From: Limnephilus marmoratus
Lineage: Eukaryota; Arthropoda; Insecta; Trichoptera; Limnephilidae
Length of the DNA stretch: 64,000 nucleotides
Direction of reading: 5' to 3'
NCBI GenBank assembly: GCA_917880885.1
Contig: OU862910.1
Location: 11,978,710-12,042,709, forward strand
In this document: piece by piece, positions 43,691-53,937 of the stretch
Position numbering within the stretch: position 1 is the stretch's first letter
How the letters are laid out: each line of letters starts with the position of its first letter
Made by a program: the position numbers and the translations under genes
Notes under the pieces: model-generated
Seen by the model: the letters and a program-made list of their open reading frames with translations, nothing else
The model's database searches: none
What the model was told of the DNA's origin: nothing

Positions 43691-44600
43691 TTAGCTTCTA
43701 CCGTGTGTAAACTGCACTCGAATTTTTTATTTATAAACATGATAAATGATTTCCAAAAAGACTTGGTTCTCGGGTGACACCGAGAATAATTACAGGTACT
43801 AGTACATATACCTTATATAAGAATACAGCTTCTTAAGAGATAATAGTTTCCATTGACTTTTGATTCAACCAAATTTACTCTTTATAAGCAAGATAAAAAA
43901 CAAACCGCCATAAAAATTGACGACAGTCGAAAGAATATTAAAGTAGGTGGGTACCTTATTCGCATGATTAATCAATTTCCCGAAAGGCAGCCCCAAAGTG
44001 CGTTTCCACCCTCTGTGTAAGTACGTGAAATACAATGTCTTTCACTTTGATAAATTGCCATGCGGGCAAGTCTTTCAATAAAGCCAGCCAACGAGAACCT
44101 TCTACGGCCTGGATAATGATGACAGAGATGGGGTAGGACATTTATTATTGATTGCTCTATGTAATATGACGTAGAAAGTTAATAAACTACGTATTCAAAT
44201 ACATAGGTAAATCAGATTTAAAAAAATATAATTGTGTTCAACCCGTTTAATCTCAGAAGACCTTATTTCTCCCAGCACACATAGTATTTCACATTGTCTC
44301 CCTTAGTGAGAAGTATCAAATCTAAAAACTAACCACAAAATAATTAAAGAGTAAACCAAAGTTTCCGAAAGTAATTAGAAAAAAAAAATTGCAATTAGAT
44401 TTAATAAGTTTAGAATAAGTTTTTTTTACATGATACGAAAAAAATGAGGGGGCAATAACGTTTATAATTAATTTTTACAATAAAATATGTGTATTTTTAC
44501 TTTTTTCGTTATCAGTAATTTAAGTTAGAAAACACGTAGGGTGAGCCATTTTTAAAACTTTTTAAAGTTTGCATTCAAAATTTTTACATTTAAAAATTTC
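43691..44600. other. AT-rich spacer, nothing recognised
   Basis: No frame or repeat could be supported. Confidence 0.45.
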
Positions 44601-44639
44601 TCGTATTTCCAATTACAAAATTTGAACGTATTTCATCAC

Positions 44640-45300
44640 CATTTGAAAACAGTTGGGAATTATATTAGATTCCAAACTTCCAACCAAACATACTGAATTT
44701 ACCCAAAAGAAAATGACATCTTTTTTGGAAAGAATTCGGCAAAAATTTTCCAGAAAAACTGCAATCACTATTTTTACAACTCAATTATTGCTCCGTAACG
44801 TGCTTGTAACGAATGAGAACAAAATAAGTTTCAAATTCTCCAAAATAGGGTAATAAGAATAATACTTCGTTGAAGTAGATTTTCTAAAGTAAATAAAAAG
44901 TTAAAAGAACTAAATTGGCTAGCCGTGAAACAGACCTGACCTTGAATACGATGACATTTATCCATAAAATAGTAAACAACCTGTTACAAAAATACTTATC
45001 AAATAACATCATATACAACAAGGACATTCACAAACATAAAATGAAGTCGTGCAAGGAAATCAGGCTACAAAAAAGGACAAAGCGAATACGCTTAGTAGTT
45101 ACTTTTTACAGTACAAAGGGATGAAGTTTTATAACACGCTACCAGAAACTTTAAAGTCCGCACCAATTGGGAGGTTCAAGATGTATTGTAGGAGCTACAT
45201 CTAATTGGAAAAAATATTTTATGCAGTATGTTGTAATTAATTAGTGGTTTCTAAACTTTAATGCACAAATTACTAGAATAATGAATAAATAAATTAAATA
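44640..45300 (+). pseudogene. 3' end of a degenerate LINE, frameshifted
   Basis: Two open segments in different phases (44653-44853 with EFTQKKMTSFLERIRQKFSR and NKISFKFSKIG; 44915-45124 with TMTFIHKIVNNLLQKYLSNN and RLQKRTKRIRLV) represent one former ORF2 C-terminus. The same sequence occurs on the minus strand at 58.8-59.5 kb. Downstream, acgctaccagaaactttaaa / accaattgggaggttcaaga continues the coding remnant, and it ends in gaataaataaattaaataat near 45290. A dead jockey/CR1-like copy. Confidence 0.65.
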
Positions 45301-45546
45301 ATAATTTGCAGGAAATATAAATATTGGATGGTTTTTAAGAAAAAAATTTTCTTCTCCTTCGTTAGTTCAAAATCGAGCACAACCAAATCACAAGGATTTT
45401 TCTTACAATACTTTATGGATGAAAATAATTTTAATGTGAATGCGAAAAGGTGCCACAAAACACTTGGATCTTTAGACAGATATGTATATTTTCACTGACA
45501 GTTAGAACCAAAATTCCTAAGAAATATTTTGTTAGTTTTTGGGTTA

Positions 45547-45710
45547 GGGAACGTACCCAAACTACGTGACCAACTTTTTGCAATTTTTAACCCCCCCCCC
45601 CCCCCCCCGGTGACCAAAATCCTAAGGAACCCGCCGCTCATTTGTATGGAGCGTGACCTTTTGAAGACCCCCCCCCCCCTAAAAGTGTCACGTAGTATGG
45701 GTACGTTCCC
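45547..45710. mobile_element. PIF/Harbinger-type MITE with poly(C) arms
   Basis: Termini GGGAACGTACCCA-ACTACGTGAC are inverted at 45547-45571 and ~45687-45710 and flanked by TTA on both sides (45544-45546 and 45711-45713). TWA duplication plus GGG start marks the PIF/Harbinger group. Two C runs (18-20 C near 45590; ~13 C near 45669) flank the centre. Confidence 0.75.
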
Positions 45711-45742
45711 TTAGCTGACTTCAGCAAATTTAAATACAGTCT

Positions 45743-45788
45743 TATCAATGTCTTATCAGTCTTATCAGTCTTATCAGTCTTATCAGTC
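45743..45788 (+). repeat. 9-bp minisatellite (tcttatcag)n
   Basis: Five to six near-exact copies of tcttatcag in a row. Confidence 0.85.
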
Positions 45789-46004
45789 CTAAAACGAGTT
45801 CTGTAACTCATCGGGATTGCTATAGCAAGAAATAAAAAAAAAAAATAAAAAATCACTATTGATTTATTTATCAAAAAGTCAGAGTTCATGCATAACTAGG
45901 TCCAATTTGACAATTAAAAATCAATATATTAGTTTAAGTACCACGTACCTACTAGAAAATGCTCAGAATTCCACAGAAAACCAGGCGCATTAATATATCC
46001 ATCA

Positions 46005-46285
46005 TCTCCTCCCTTTCCTTAAAAAACCCTCCAGACAGTATCCCCAAAGATGCTGTCTGTAAAGACGATATGAAGACAATCCATAACCAAATACAAATAT
46101 TTATTAGAGGAGGTCTGTGAAAAAAAAAAGAATCTATACTTATTATATACATTATACATACATGTACAAACCTTGTTATTGAAATTAATAAAAAATAAAT
46201 AAATAAATAAATAAATAAATAAAGATTACATAGGCCCTGAGGCAAATTATTTTCCTCAGGGCCTCTTGTGTGGAGCACATGTAAA
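46005..46285 (-). repeat. reverse-strand member of the 'aggccctgagg' family
   Basis: On the minus strand it reads tgctccacacaagaggccct, gaggaaaataatttgcctca, gggcctatgta, and after a gap gcatctttggggatactgtc, tggagggttttttaaggaaa. This is the same order as at 5285. A (AAAT)n microsatellite at ~46190-46226 lies inside. The gypsy element inserted 28 bp beyond its edge. Confidence 0.6.
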
Positions 46286-46313
46286 AAAAAAATCAATTCT
46301 AGAAATTGAAGTT

Positions 46314-46835
46314 TATAACACAATTGTTGGTAAAAGGTTATTTGTTTAAGAAAGTAAGTTCACAGATCACATAATATGGTAAAAATAGTCACAATGTATC
46401 AATTCACTAATTAACTGAGCAAGGGATCGGAGGGAACCTTGCCGTTAGGCTTTGGGAACAACAAAAGCTGACTGTGGTTCTGCTTAGAGGGTCGTACCAT
46501 AGGACGAAGCGCAACTAAGGCAGCAGTCGGGGGTCTGGTTGGTGCTTTACTTATGGTAGTAGAATACTCCTTAGAGGGCCGTGCCAGAGGACGAAGCGCA
46601 ACTAAGAGAGCGTACTAGCCAAGAGCGAGCTGCAGACGAACTGACTGATTTAGGGCGCGCAGCCTGTTATATAGCCCATTCCTTGTTGCGGGGTGTGGTT
46701 TATGTAGCGGCTCGAGGGTGGGAGATGCGCAGAAGGCGTCGGCGCATCCTGGTTTGCTTAGGGGTGGGTGAGCAGGATGGCGCTGTACGGGGGAAAGAGA
46801 TGGTGTAGTGGCAAGCGTAAAAACGGCGCGCTACA
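46314..46835 (-). repeat. gypsy 3' LTR
   Basis: On the minus strand it starts TGTAGCGCGCC and ends TGTGTTATA. It directly follows the polypurine tract, which fixes the boundary. An open frame inside it (46581-46808) is also present in the other LTR and has no known domain. Confidence 0.95.
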
Positions 46836-46850
46836 TCCTCCCCCTCTGGA
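46836..46850 (-). promoter_or_regulatory. gypsy polypurine tract
   Basis: CCAGAGGGGGAGGA on the minus strand abuts TGTAGC of the 3' LTR. Confidence 0.85.
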
Positions 46851-46896
46851 TCGAGGAACGTCCCGTCGAAGATCCAGGTCTGTAGTAGCGTGGCGG

Positions 46897-47324
46897 CTAC
46901 TTATTCTTCTTTGGTCGACCTCGTTTGCGTAGAGGAATAACCGGAGCGGGCAGCGGTGTCAAGTGCCCGTGGTATGGAGTCAGTGCTGAGGTGTGGTAGG
47001 TGCCTAGCGAGACATCTGGTGCTTCCATTGAAGCTATCTCGTAGCTCGTTGGTCCATGTTGCTTCAGGATCAGGTAGGGGCCATCGCGTCGTGGTCCTAA
47101 TTTTGCAGCCTCTTGCGGCCTTGCTAAGAGCGTGGGAGTGGACAAAGACGTGATCTCCGGGCTGGTAATGGGGGTCTTCTCGCCTCTTGTTATCCACGTA
47201 ATTCTTTTGTTTGTCTTGTTTCTCATCATAGGGTATCGGCTAGTTGTAGCAGATGCGGCGTTATCTCGGGGATGAAGTTTTCCGTTAAGATAATGCTTCT
47301 CAAGTCTCTTCCGACGTCATCGGC
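46897..47324 (-). pseudogene. gypsy integrase C-terminus, separated by the LINE
   Basis: Minus-strand phases contain HYQPGDHVFVHSHALSKAA and then RRDGPYLILKQHGPTSYEIA...TYHTSALTPY, the usual C-terminal DNA-binding region after the catalytic core, ending in a K/R-rich tail (LRKRGRPKKNK). The pieces lie in different phases: one shift near 47,230 and one near 47,105. This segment was contiguous with 53,938 and rightward before the LINE inserted. Not functional. Confidence 0.85.
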
Positions 47325-47338
47325 TGACCTTAGCTCAC
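47325..47338. repeat. left 14-bp target-site duplication of the R1-clade LINE
   Basis: TGACCTTAGCTCAC, identical to 53924-53937. Confidence 0.95.
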
Positions 47339-48121
47339 TTCTTATCTCAATTCCATTTTTTAACCTAACTTTGTGTAAAAAAGTGTTAAAATCTAATTTT
47401 ATTTTTTATCGGGCGACCACGCCAGGTCTCCCGATATTCATTATCACATATGTGTACGTATCTGTGAGACATTCGTGCCACAAAAAACTGTGTTAAATTT
47501 GACTCATTTTTCCCTATTTTATTAACAATTTTATATTATAACAACAAAAAGTGTGTTTTTTCATATTAATAGTGTCGCATGTGTTGTTTTTTGTGTCGTT
47601 TTTAGCATCACCGGATGCAGAAAAATTTTCCGCGTACGCTGATACCTTTGGACCTAAAATCAGTGCAGGTTTAATGTCAATTTTTATCTATTTAGTTTCT
47701 CCACGTGGAATTCCTTCTAGAACCTTCCATAGATTTTTTCTAGACGTGATTAAAGAACTATTTAATTTTTGTACGAAGAACTTGTGTTTAACTTAAAAAT
47801 ATTTTTCAATTTTGGATATTTTGTATGGATAACCAAATTAAATTTGAATTATTATCGGACCATATCCACTTCAGTGACTATATAATATTCTTTATGTTCC
47901 ATCTTTGATGGAATGTCAAAATCTGACCTTTGTGTGTTACTTAGGTGTTCCTCAGGGACCACGTTTGGACCCCTTTTTGTATGTAACTTTTTTACGGGGC
48001 GACATTTTGAAGTTTTAATCAAAGTTTTAGTTAATCATTTTCCCCATTTTTTTCCCTATTTTTGGGGAAAATTTCAAATTTGTAGGGAAATTCCCTCAAT
48101 TTACCCCATTTTTAGTGTGAT
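47339..48121 (+). other. 5' region of the R1-clade LINE
   Basis: AT-rich leader before ORF1, presumed to hold the internal promoter. It includes a phase reading YLGVPQGPRLDPFLYVTF at 47935-47990, similar to RT motif 5 of LINEs. That may be a captured fragment of another element. Confidence 0.6.
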
Positions 48122-49609
48122 ATGCCATCCGACGTGGAATCGACTCAGGATTCGACTGGTGCTGGTCCCGATCAAGAGAAACGAAAAATTGATCGTCAAT
48201 TTGCCATTAAAGCTAGAATAGAAGAACTTAGGAGTGAAATGGAGTCCTTAAGCTCAAAAAAGAAACGACCCAAATCCAATAAGAAACTGTTTGGGGGCGA
48301 ATTTGTGTCCCAAGCAGTGGAAAGTGACACCGATGAATGTTCGGATATAGATACGGTCCCCCCCCCCGCGGCTGGCACAAGTGGACACTCTTTTACCGCG
48401 ATTTCTATACCTTCTCCTAATGCCAGTTTACGTAAAAAGGTCAGGCATAGCGATTCTTCTAACGTGAACCAATGGAAGCTAATCCCAGCAATGTCAAAAT
48501 GCCACAAAATAAGATCTATTATTACTGATGGATCAAATAAGCTCAATAAAGGAGACAAGAGTTCAATCAATGAACTTTTAGATGACTTGATGTCTGACAT
48601 AACTAATCTCATGTTAGACTTAAACACAGTCACTACCAGGAGTTCAACTATTGAGGACATACTTATTTCTCAAAATCTTATGTCTAAGAATATTAATAAC
48701 TTGATCCAAGCACGTCCGAATACAAGTATACCTCAACCTGTCACCATAGCTGCTCCTTCATATGCGATGATAACTGGTTCTGCACCTAACTCCAAAACAC
48801 TTGTTGTAAACGGTTTTGAGCGCCCAATTCCGCCTAAACCACTTACAGTGCTAGTCTACCCAGATAAGCCGGAGGGTACTACCTCCGAGGAAACGAAAAA
48901 GAACCTGGAGAAGACTATCAACCCTCGCACGGATGGTTTTCAAGTAGTTAGATTACGCAAAATAAAGGGTGCCGGCATGGCCATTCAAGCAAAAGATAAA
49001 AGGGATCTTGATAATATTAAAAAAACCGAGGCTAAACTAGCAGCTAGCGGCCTGAAAATCGTGAGCCCTCTGGGTAGACTACCAAAAATAGTTATTTATA
49101 ACGTACCTCGTGGTGAACCGTCTGCAGACTCGGAGCTCTTTAAGGAGATCTATTCGACCAATCTGGAGGGTAAAACCTCTCTTTCACTGGAAGACCATCT
49201 AAGGACCATGCGCCGAGTATCACTCTTTGGAAAGCGTGACTTGCCTACCATGAACATGGTGGTGACATGTCACCCCAACGCCAGGCGTGTACTAATAGAT
49301 AGCGGATTGTGCTTTCTTGGCTGGTCTGCCTGTCGAACGCGTGATTTCACTGGGGCTACCAGATGTTTCAAATGCCATCAATTTGGGCATATAACCAAAA
49401 CATGTAATCAAGTAAAAATCACCTGTCGTCACTGCGCCGCAGAAGGACACGACTACGAGGAATGCCCCATGAAAGCACAACCTGCTGTCTGTGCCACCTG
49501 TACGAGATTCAAGAAACCGGCTGACCACCCGACTGGTGACAGGATGTGCCCCGCTCACAAAGCCGCTATAGAGGCACAAATTAATATGACTGATTATGGC
49601 TCTAGTTAA
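48122..49609 (+). CDS. R1-clade LINE ORF1, Gag-like RNA-binding protein
   Basis: 495 codons from ATGCCATCC, ending TAG. The N-terminal half is charged and Ser/Lys-rich with an acidic stretch (ESDTDECSDIDTVPPP) and a possible helical segment (KARIEELRSEMESLSSKKKR). The C-terminus has three Cys/His knuckles: CFKCHQFGHITKTC (~418-431), CRHCAAEGHDYEEC (~437-450) and a longer CATCTRFKKPADHP...C. Three knuckles at the ORF1 end are typical for R1, I and jockey groups. The protein coats the LINE RNA to form the RNP. ORF2 begins 14 nt before its stop in the +1 phase, suggesting coupled translation. The frame is intact. Confidence 0.93.
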   Translation: MPSDVESTQDSTGAGPDQEKRKIDRQFAIKARIEELRSEMESLSSKKKRPKSNKKLFGGEFVSQAVESDTDECSDIDTVPPPAAGTSGHSFTAISIPSPNASLRKKVRHSDSSNVNQWKLIPAMSKCHKIRSIITDGSNKLNKGDKSSINELLDDLMSDITNLMLDLNTVTTRSSTIEDILISQNLMSKNINNLIQARPNTSIPQPVTIAAPSYAMITGSAPNSKTLVVNGFERPIPPKPLTVLVYPDKPEGTTSEETKKNLEKTINPRTDGFQVVRLRKIKGAGMAIQAKDKRDLDNIKKTEAKLAASGLKIVSPLGRLPKIVIYNVPRGEPSADSELFKEIYSTNLEGKTSLSLEDHLRTMRRVSLFGKRDLPTMNMVVTCHPNARRVLIDSGLCFLGWSACRTRDFTGATRCFKCHQFGHITKTCNQVKITCRHCAAEGHDYEECPMKAQPAVCATCTRFKKPADHPTGDRMCPAHKAAIEAQINMTDYGSS

Positions 49610-52600
49610 TCCAATTTCTATTGGCCAGATCAACTTGCAGCGTTCCCGGATGGCCACTTTGGAGGTGCTGCGAGTCATGTCTGACCGCAATATTGACATC
49701 ATGCTCATACAGGAACAGTACACTTGGCAAGGTAAAACTCCAATTAATTTTCCGGGGACAGTACTCGAAGTTGGCCGATCTCCGGGGGCGGGTGTCCTGG
49801 TCAACACCTCATTGATCAGTCCCCTCCTTTTGGACGGTTATTCCGACGAGTACCAAACCTGTGTATGTATAAGATTTGGTGATACTGAAATCTTTTTGAT
49901 CTCAGTCTATTTTAAGTTTGGGAACCCGGTTGGACCCCACATCCTGAGTTTGACGCGCGCACTCAATGCGCTGAAAGGTCGTAACATTGTTATCGGAGGT
50001 GACTTTAATGCTCGCTCACCACTATGGTTTGACACTAACGACTGTAGGACGGAACGTTCAGACGCCGTGGAAGACCTGATTGCTGCGCAAGGTCTTAGCA
50101 TAATTAATGAACAGAGTTCTCTTTTTACTTTTTCAAACATACATGGTGAGAGTAACATTGACTTAACTCTTTGCTCTGGGTCAGTTGCAACCAGGATTTC
50201 AAGGTGGACAGTCCATGAGTGCGAAATTATTTCGGATCATAGACTAATTACATTTACGGTTGGTGTTAATAAAACTGAGATTCCAAGATCCTCCTGGTAT
50301 TTCAACACCACTAGGGCGAATTGGGATAACTTTGGGATAGCGCTACGAGATTCTTTAAGGGATTTTTACCATGTAGCCGCTACTGATCCGGATAATTTGG
50401 GAAACTTTTTTAATAAGGCGGTTGTATCTGCTGCCAACTCGTCCTTGGGCAGAACAAACCCAAATATGAGTATTCGGATGCCGTGGTGGTCACCTGAGCT
50501 GACTTCGCTAAAGGGGGCTTACAAGAGAGCCTACAGGGCGATGGGATCGGCTAGGAGTGGTGGTCGTACGGAGGAGGAAACAGCCGCTCTCCTGGGTGAC
50601 CTAAGATCTGCCAGGTCGGCTTTTAAACGGGCCGTTCTTCAAGCGAAACGAGCTGCCTGGCGTAATTGGGTCCAAGAAGTGGGTAACGCCAACCCGTGGA
50701 ATATCCACAGCGCAATTAAGAAATCCGGTAAAGGATCTGATCGGTTTTTGTCAACTGTAATTGGGAATATTGATGGTAGGAACGCTGAGACGGTAGACGT
50801 GGCCTCTACCCTCGAGACACTTCTGGGCGAGTTAGTTCCTGTAGATTCAGTAATTGGGGAAAGTGACCACCATACCCAGATTAGAAATCTGGCACGGCTG
50901 CCTCCTAGTAACCTCGCCCAAGAGGATAATATGTATAGAGTCACTAAGGCAGAAATTGAAGTTATAATTAAGGGTTTGGGTCCTAAGAAGGCACCAGGGC
51001 ATGATAGGCTCAACGGCGTAATTGCAAAGCAAGTCTGGGTCCACGCCAAAGAGGAACTCCTCCAGGTGATGGACACATGCATGAGAAGAGGAGTTTTTCC
51101 CTCAGAATGGAAGCGTGGCGTGCTCCGGATTATACCCAAGGGTAATGATAAACCACTATCAGATATCAAAGCATATAGACCTATCACCTTACTCCCAGTT
51201 CTAGGTAAAATTCTGGAGAATATCATCAAGGAACGTCTACGGAGAAAGCTCTCACCGGCCAGCGAATTGCAGTTTGGTTTCGTCCCTGGGAAATCCACGG
51301 TGCACGCCCTGTCGTATGTGCTTAACTGGGTGAAGGTTTATCCAAAGAAGTATGTTGTGGCAATTTTCCTTGATATAACTGGTGCCTTCGATCACGCGTG
51401 GTGGGCAATGATACGTATGAAGGTGAAAAACAGGCAGTGCTCCAAACTTTTATTTAAGATCATTGATGACTATCTGGCTGATAGAACTATAACTATCTCA
51501 TTTGGTGACTATTGCATCGAACGGGAAACTGATATGGGATGTCCACAAGGCTCCATTCTTGGACCTGACCTGTGGAATATTGCCTTTGACGACTCCTCCA
51601 GGTTACCCTTGCCTGAAGGATGTATCGCTGTCGACTACGCTGATGACAAAATGTATCTGGTCTCTGGGGACAGTAGAAAGGAAGTTGAAAAGAAAGGCAG
51701 TGATGGTTTGCAGATGTTCCTGGATTGGGGAACAAGAAACAAGATGACCTTTGCTCCCCATAAGACCAAGGGCCTCCTGATGAAGGGTTATCTCAGCAGA
51801 GACAGAAATCCAACCATCAAAATGGGAGAGTCCAATATCCGTTTCTTTGATAATGTTAAATATTTAGGTGTCACACTTGATCGATCGTCCTCTTTTTTGG
51901 CTCACGTCAAGGATGTATTCAGCAGGGCTCAGGCTCTCTTTTTGAAGTTAAGGAGACTCTCCACAGCTGAGTGGGGATTGCGTAATCCGGCATTGCGTAT
52001 GCTTTATAGGTGCGTTTATGTGGCGCAAGTTTCATATGCTGCATCTGTTTGGGAACACCGCCTGGATAATTCGCTTATACTCTTGGCTTTGAAAAGAGGC
52101 CAACGTACCCCTCTCCTGGCACTATCTGGTGCGTATAGAACCGTTGCTTCGGACGCTTTGCCTGTTTTGGCTGGTATATTACCAATCGATCTTGAAATTA
52201 GGGAAGTGATTACTAAGCAAAAGCTCACTAGAGGAATCCCGGCAACTCATCTTGGTGTTATCCTAACTCCTGGTGGTTCGGGGACTCTCCCTGGTCTGCT
52301 TCGTGAAATGAGGGAACTGTCACTTCAAGAGTGGCAGCTGCGTTGGGATAGGTCGAATTTGGGGAGATGGACTTTCTCCTTCTTCCCATCAGTTAAATTC
52401 AGAATGGAAGGGGCCTTTTTATTACTGGACCATTATGTGACCCAACTTTTGTCTGGTCATGGGGAATTCAGGGGGAGACTTCATTCTCTCTCCCTATCCC
52501 CTCATCCCAACTGTGCATGCGGTTGCACCAACCAGTCGGCCGAGCACATTCTGTGGCATTGTGAGATTATGATGGATGCTAGAGAGGAAATGCTTGATGG

Positions 52601-52727
52601 TTTGGACGTTCCTATTAGACCAGTATGGAATACTGATCTAGTATCGAATAAGGTGAATTTCGAGTGCTTGCGTAAATTTGCAAAAATTTGGGTTGAAAGA
52701 TGGCCTGCTCTTAGAGTTGCTGACTAG
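49596..52727 (+). CDS. R1-clade LINE ORF2, endonuclease-reverse transcriptase
   Basis: 1043 codons. The N-terminal AP-like endonuclease shows QINLQRS (~7), LIQEQYTW (~36), GGDFNARSPLW (~131) and SDHRLITF (~210). The RT region has PKGNDKPLSDIKAYRPITLL, QFGFVPGKST, IFLDITGAFDHAWW, MGCPQGSILGPDLWN and the catalytic YADD (681-684), then VKYLGVTLD. The C-terminal CACGCTNQSAEHILWHC is the CCHC box of the R1/I groups. It nicks the target and copies LINE RNA at the nick (target-primed reverse transcription). All catalytic residues are present and no stops interrupt, so the copy could be active. The start at 49596 overlaps the ORF1 end (ATGGCTCTAGTTAA). Confidence 0.95.
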   Translation: MALVNPISIGQINLQRSRMATLEVLRVMSDRNIDIMLIQEQYTWQGKTPINFPGTVLEVGRSPGAGVLVNTSLISPLLLDGYSDEYQTCVCIRFGDTEIFLISVYFKFGNPVGPHILSLTRALNALKGRNIVIGGDFNARSPLWFDTNDCRTERSDAVEDLIAAQGLSIINEQSSLFTFSNIHGESNIDLTLCSGSVATRISRWTVHECEIISDHRLITFTVGVNKTEIPRSSWYFNTTRANWDNFGIALRDSLRDFYHVAATDPDNLGNFFNKAVVSAANSSLGRTNPNMSIRMPWWSPELTSLKGAYKRAYRAMGSARSGGRTEEETAALLGDLRSARSAFKRAVLQAKRAAWRNWVQEVGNANPWNIHSAIKKSGKGSDRFLSTVIGNIDGRNAETVDVASTLETLLGELVPVDSVIGESDHHTQIRNLARLPPSNLAQEDNMYRVTKAEIEVIIKGLGPKKAPGHDRLNGVIAKQVWVHAKEELLQVMDTCMRRGVFPSEWKRGVLRIIPKGNDKPLSDIKAYRPITLLPVLGKILENIIKERLRRKLSPASELQFGFVPGKSTVHALSYVLNWVKVYPKKYVVAIFLDITGAFDHAWWAMIRMKVKNRQCSKLLFKIIDDYLADRTITISFGDYCIERETDMGCPQGSILGPDLWNIAFDDSSRLPLPEGCIAVDYADDKMYLVSGDSRKEVEKKGSDGLQMFLDWGTRNKMTFAPHKTKGLLMKGYLSRDRNPTIKMGESNIRFFDNVKYLGVTLDRSSSFLAHVKDVFSRAQALFLKLRRLSTAEWGLRNPALRMLYRCVYVAQVSYAASVWEHRLDNSLILLALKRGQRTPLLALSGAYRTVASDALPVLAGILPIDLEIREVITKQKLTRGIPATHLGVILTPGGSGTLPGLLREMRELSLQEWQLRWDRSNLGRWTFSFFPSVKFRMEGAFLLLDHYVTQLLSGHGEFRGRLHSLSLSPHPNCACGCTNQSAEHILWHCEIMMDAREEMLDGLDVPIRPVWNTDLVSNKVNFECLRKFAKIWVERWPALRVAD

Positions 52728-53122
52728 CTGAATTTAGGTCACCAGGTGTACTTGTTCCTGTAATTTCCACGGACTACGATCTGATCTTTCTCTACACTAT
52801 TGCTTGGATGTACATATTTTTTCTACCTTTTTTTGTGTTAATTATGTTATTTGTTATATTATTTCGTTATTGTACTATATTGTTATACTGTGATATTGTT
52901 ATTTTGTTTCTTTTGTTTTTTTAATGTGTTTTGCTGAATTTAGATCACCAGGTATACTTGTTCCTGTAATTTCACGGACTACGATCTAATCTTTCTCTTA
53001 CACTATTGCTTGGATATACATATTTATTCTAACTTTATTTGTGTTAATTATGTTATTTGTTATTTTATATTGTTATTGTACTATATTGTTATACTGTAAT
53101 ATTGTTATTTTGTTTCATTTAT
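52728..53122 (+). repeat. 206-bp tandem duplication in the LINE 3' UTR
   Basis: ctgaatttaggtcaccaggt at 52728 recurs as ctgaatttagatcaccaggt at 52934. Similarity continues through tacactattgcttggat and the (ttattg)-rich end, roughly 90% identical. Two copies, the second slightly shorter. Confidence 0.9.
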
Positions 53123-53923
53123 TATATTGTTACTTTTTTTAAATTTTATTTGGAGGTTGGATAGAAACTCCTTTGTTTATTTTGTAATGTCCTTTTCCCC
53201 ATCAAAGGGGTTGGACTTTGGGCCTTGTCCCTATTAACTTACATATAGGTCTACCTTTTTGTGATGTATTATTGTTATCTCCTTCTTCTGCCTGCGCCAC
53301 CCCCCCTGACATGATAAGGTTGGCGGAAAGATTGAATGGCATCTAGAGGTTTGTCCGTCCCTCCTCCAACTTCCCGACGCTTTTCTCTCTAGGGTCTTTC
53401 AATTGTAGTCCAATTACTTCTTCTAAGCACAACCGGCTAGCTGGCTAAAGGACGACTCCACTAGGTCCGTGACGTTGGACTAATAACCTTATACATTATC
53501 TGGGGGACTGCCGGGCAAACGACGCTCATGACGGTTATCCTCTATTTTTTTTTACCTTTTTCAAATGTTATATGTTTTATTTACTACACTTTTTTTTCTC
53601 TTCACACGCAGATGCCTGCAGTCTCAGAGGGTGTGGTCTCCCTCTGTTTATTTTTCATATATATTCTGTTTTTTTTTTCTCTATATTATATTTTCATGTT
53701 TACTAACACCAGTAGTATTAGTTTTTCTTTTTGACTATTACAGCTTAGACTGTAGGCGATCCTACATTTCCGCCACCTAACAAAGCATGTAGGGACATTG
53801 AAGGTCTAGATTCGTTTTAATAAATGTAGAGTCGTTCAAAAAAAAAATTAGATTCTTGCGAGAGCTCCGAAGGGGCGACCATAAGTCGCCTATACCGGGG
53901 CGGGACAGTGGTGGGTACTTCAA
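52728..53923 (+). other. 3' UTR of the R1-clade LINE
   Basis: Starts after the TAG at 52725-52727, includes a 206-bp tandem duplication, T-rich stretches and a final structured part (ataagtcgcctataccgggg) ending gggtacttcaa without poly(A). The last 130 bp match the truncated copy at 30.73-30.86 kb. Confidence 0.85.
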
Positions 53924-53937
53924 TGACCTTAGCTCAC
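53924..53937. repeat. right 14-bp target-site duplication of the R1-clade LINE
   Basis: TGACCTTAGCTCAC, identical to 47325-47338. The gypsy integrase coding sequence resumes here. Confidence 0.95.

Larger units (their letters stand above)
47339..53923 (+). mobile_element. full-length R1-clade non-LTR retrotransposon nested in gypsy
   Basis: A 6585-bp insertion bounded by an exact 14-bp duplication of the gypsy integrase sequence; 14 bp is the duplication typical of R1 elements. It has a 5' region of 783 bp, ORF1 (three-knuckle Gag-like), ORF2 (AP endonuclease, RT and a CCHC tail) overlapping ORF1 by 14 nt, and a 1.2-kb 3' UTR lacking poly(A). Both ORFs are open. The target is not rDNA, so this lineage is not restricted to the 28S site. 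A truncated relative lies at 30.0-30.9 kb. Confidence 0.95.

Noticed and set aside
45743..45788. DKTDKT-type peptide repeat as a protein feature
   Set aside because: Translation of a 9-bp minisatellite with no flanking coding signal.
46581..46808. 75-codon frame, also at 58527-58754
   Set aside because: Both copies lie in the gypsy LTRs, have no domain and include promoter/UTR sequence; not a gene.
47913..48221. 102-codon frame before ORF1 of the R1-LINE as an extra ORF
   Set aside because: It overlaps ORF1 in another phase and has no domain; only the neighbouring phase shows an RT-like motif.
53777..53937. C-terminal extension of the gypsy integrase phase (LKYPPLSRPGIGDLW...)
   Set aside because: It runs past the 14-bp target duplication into the antisense of the R1-LINE 3' UTR, so it is a chance open phase, not integrase.
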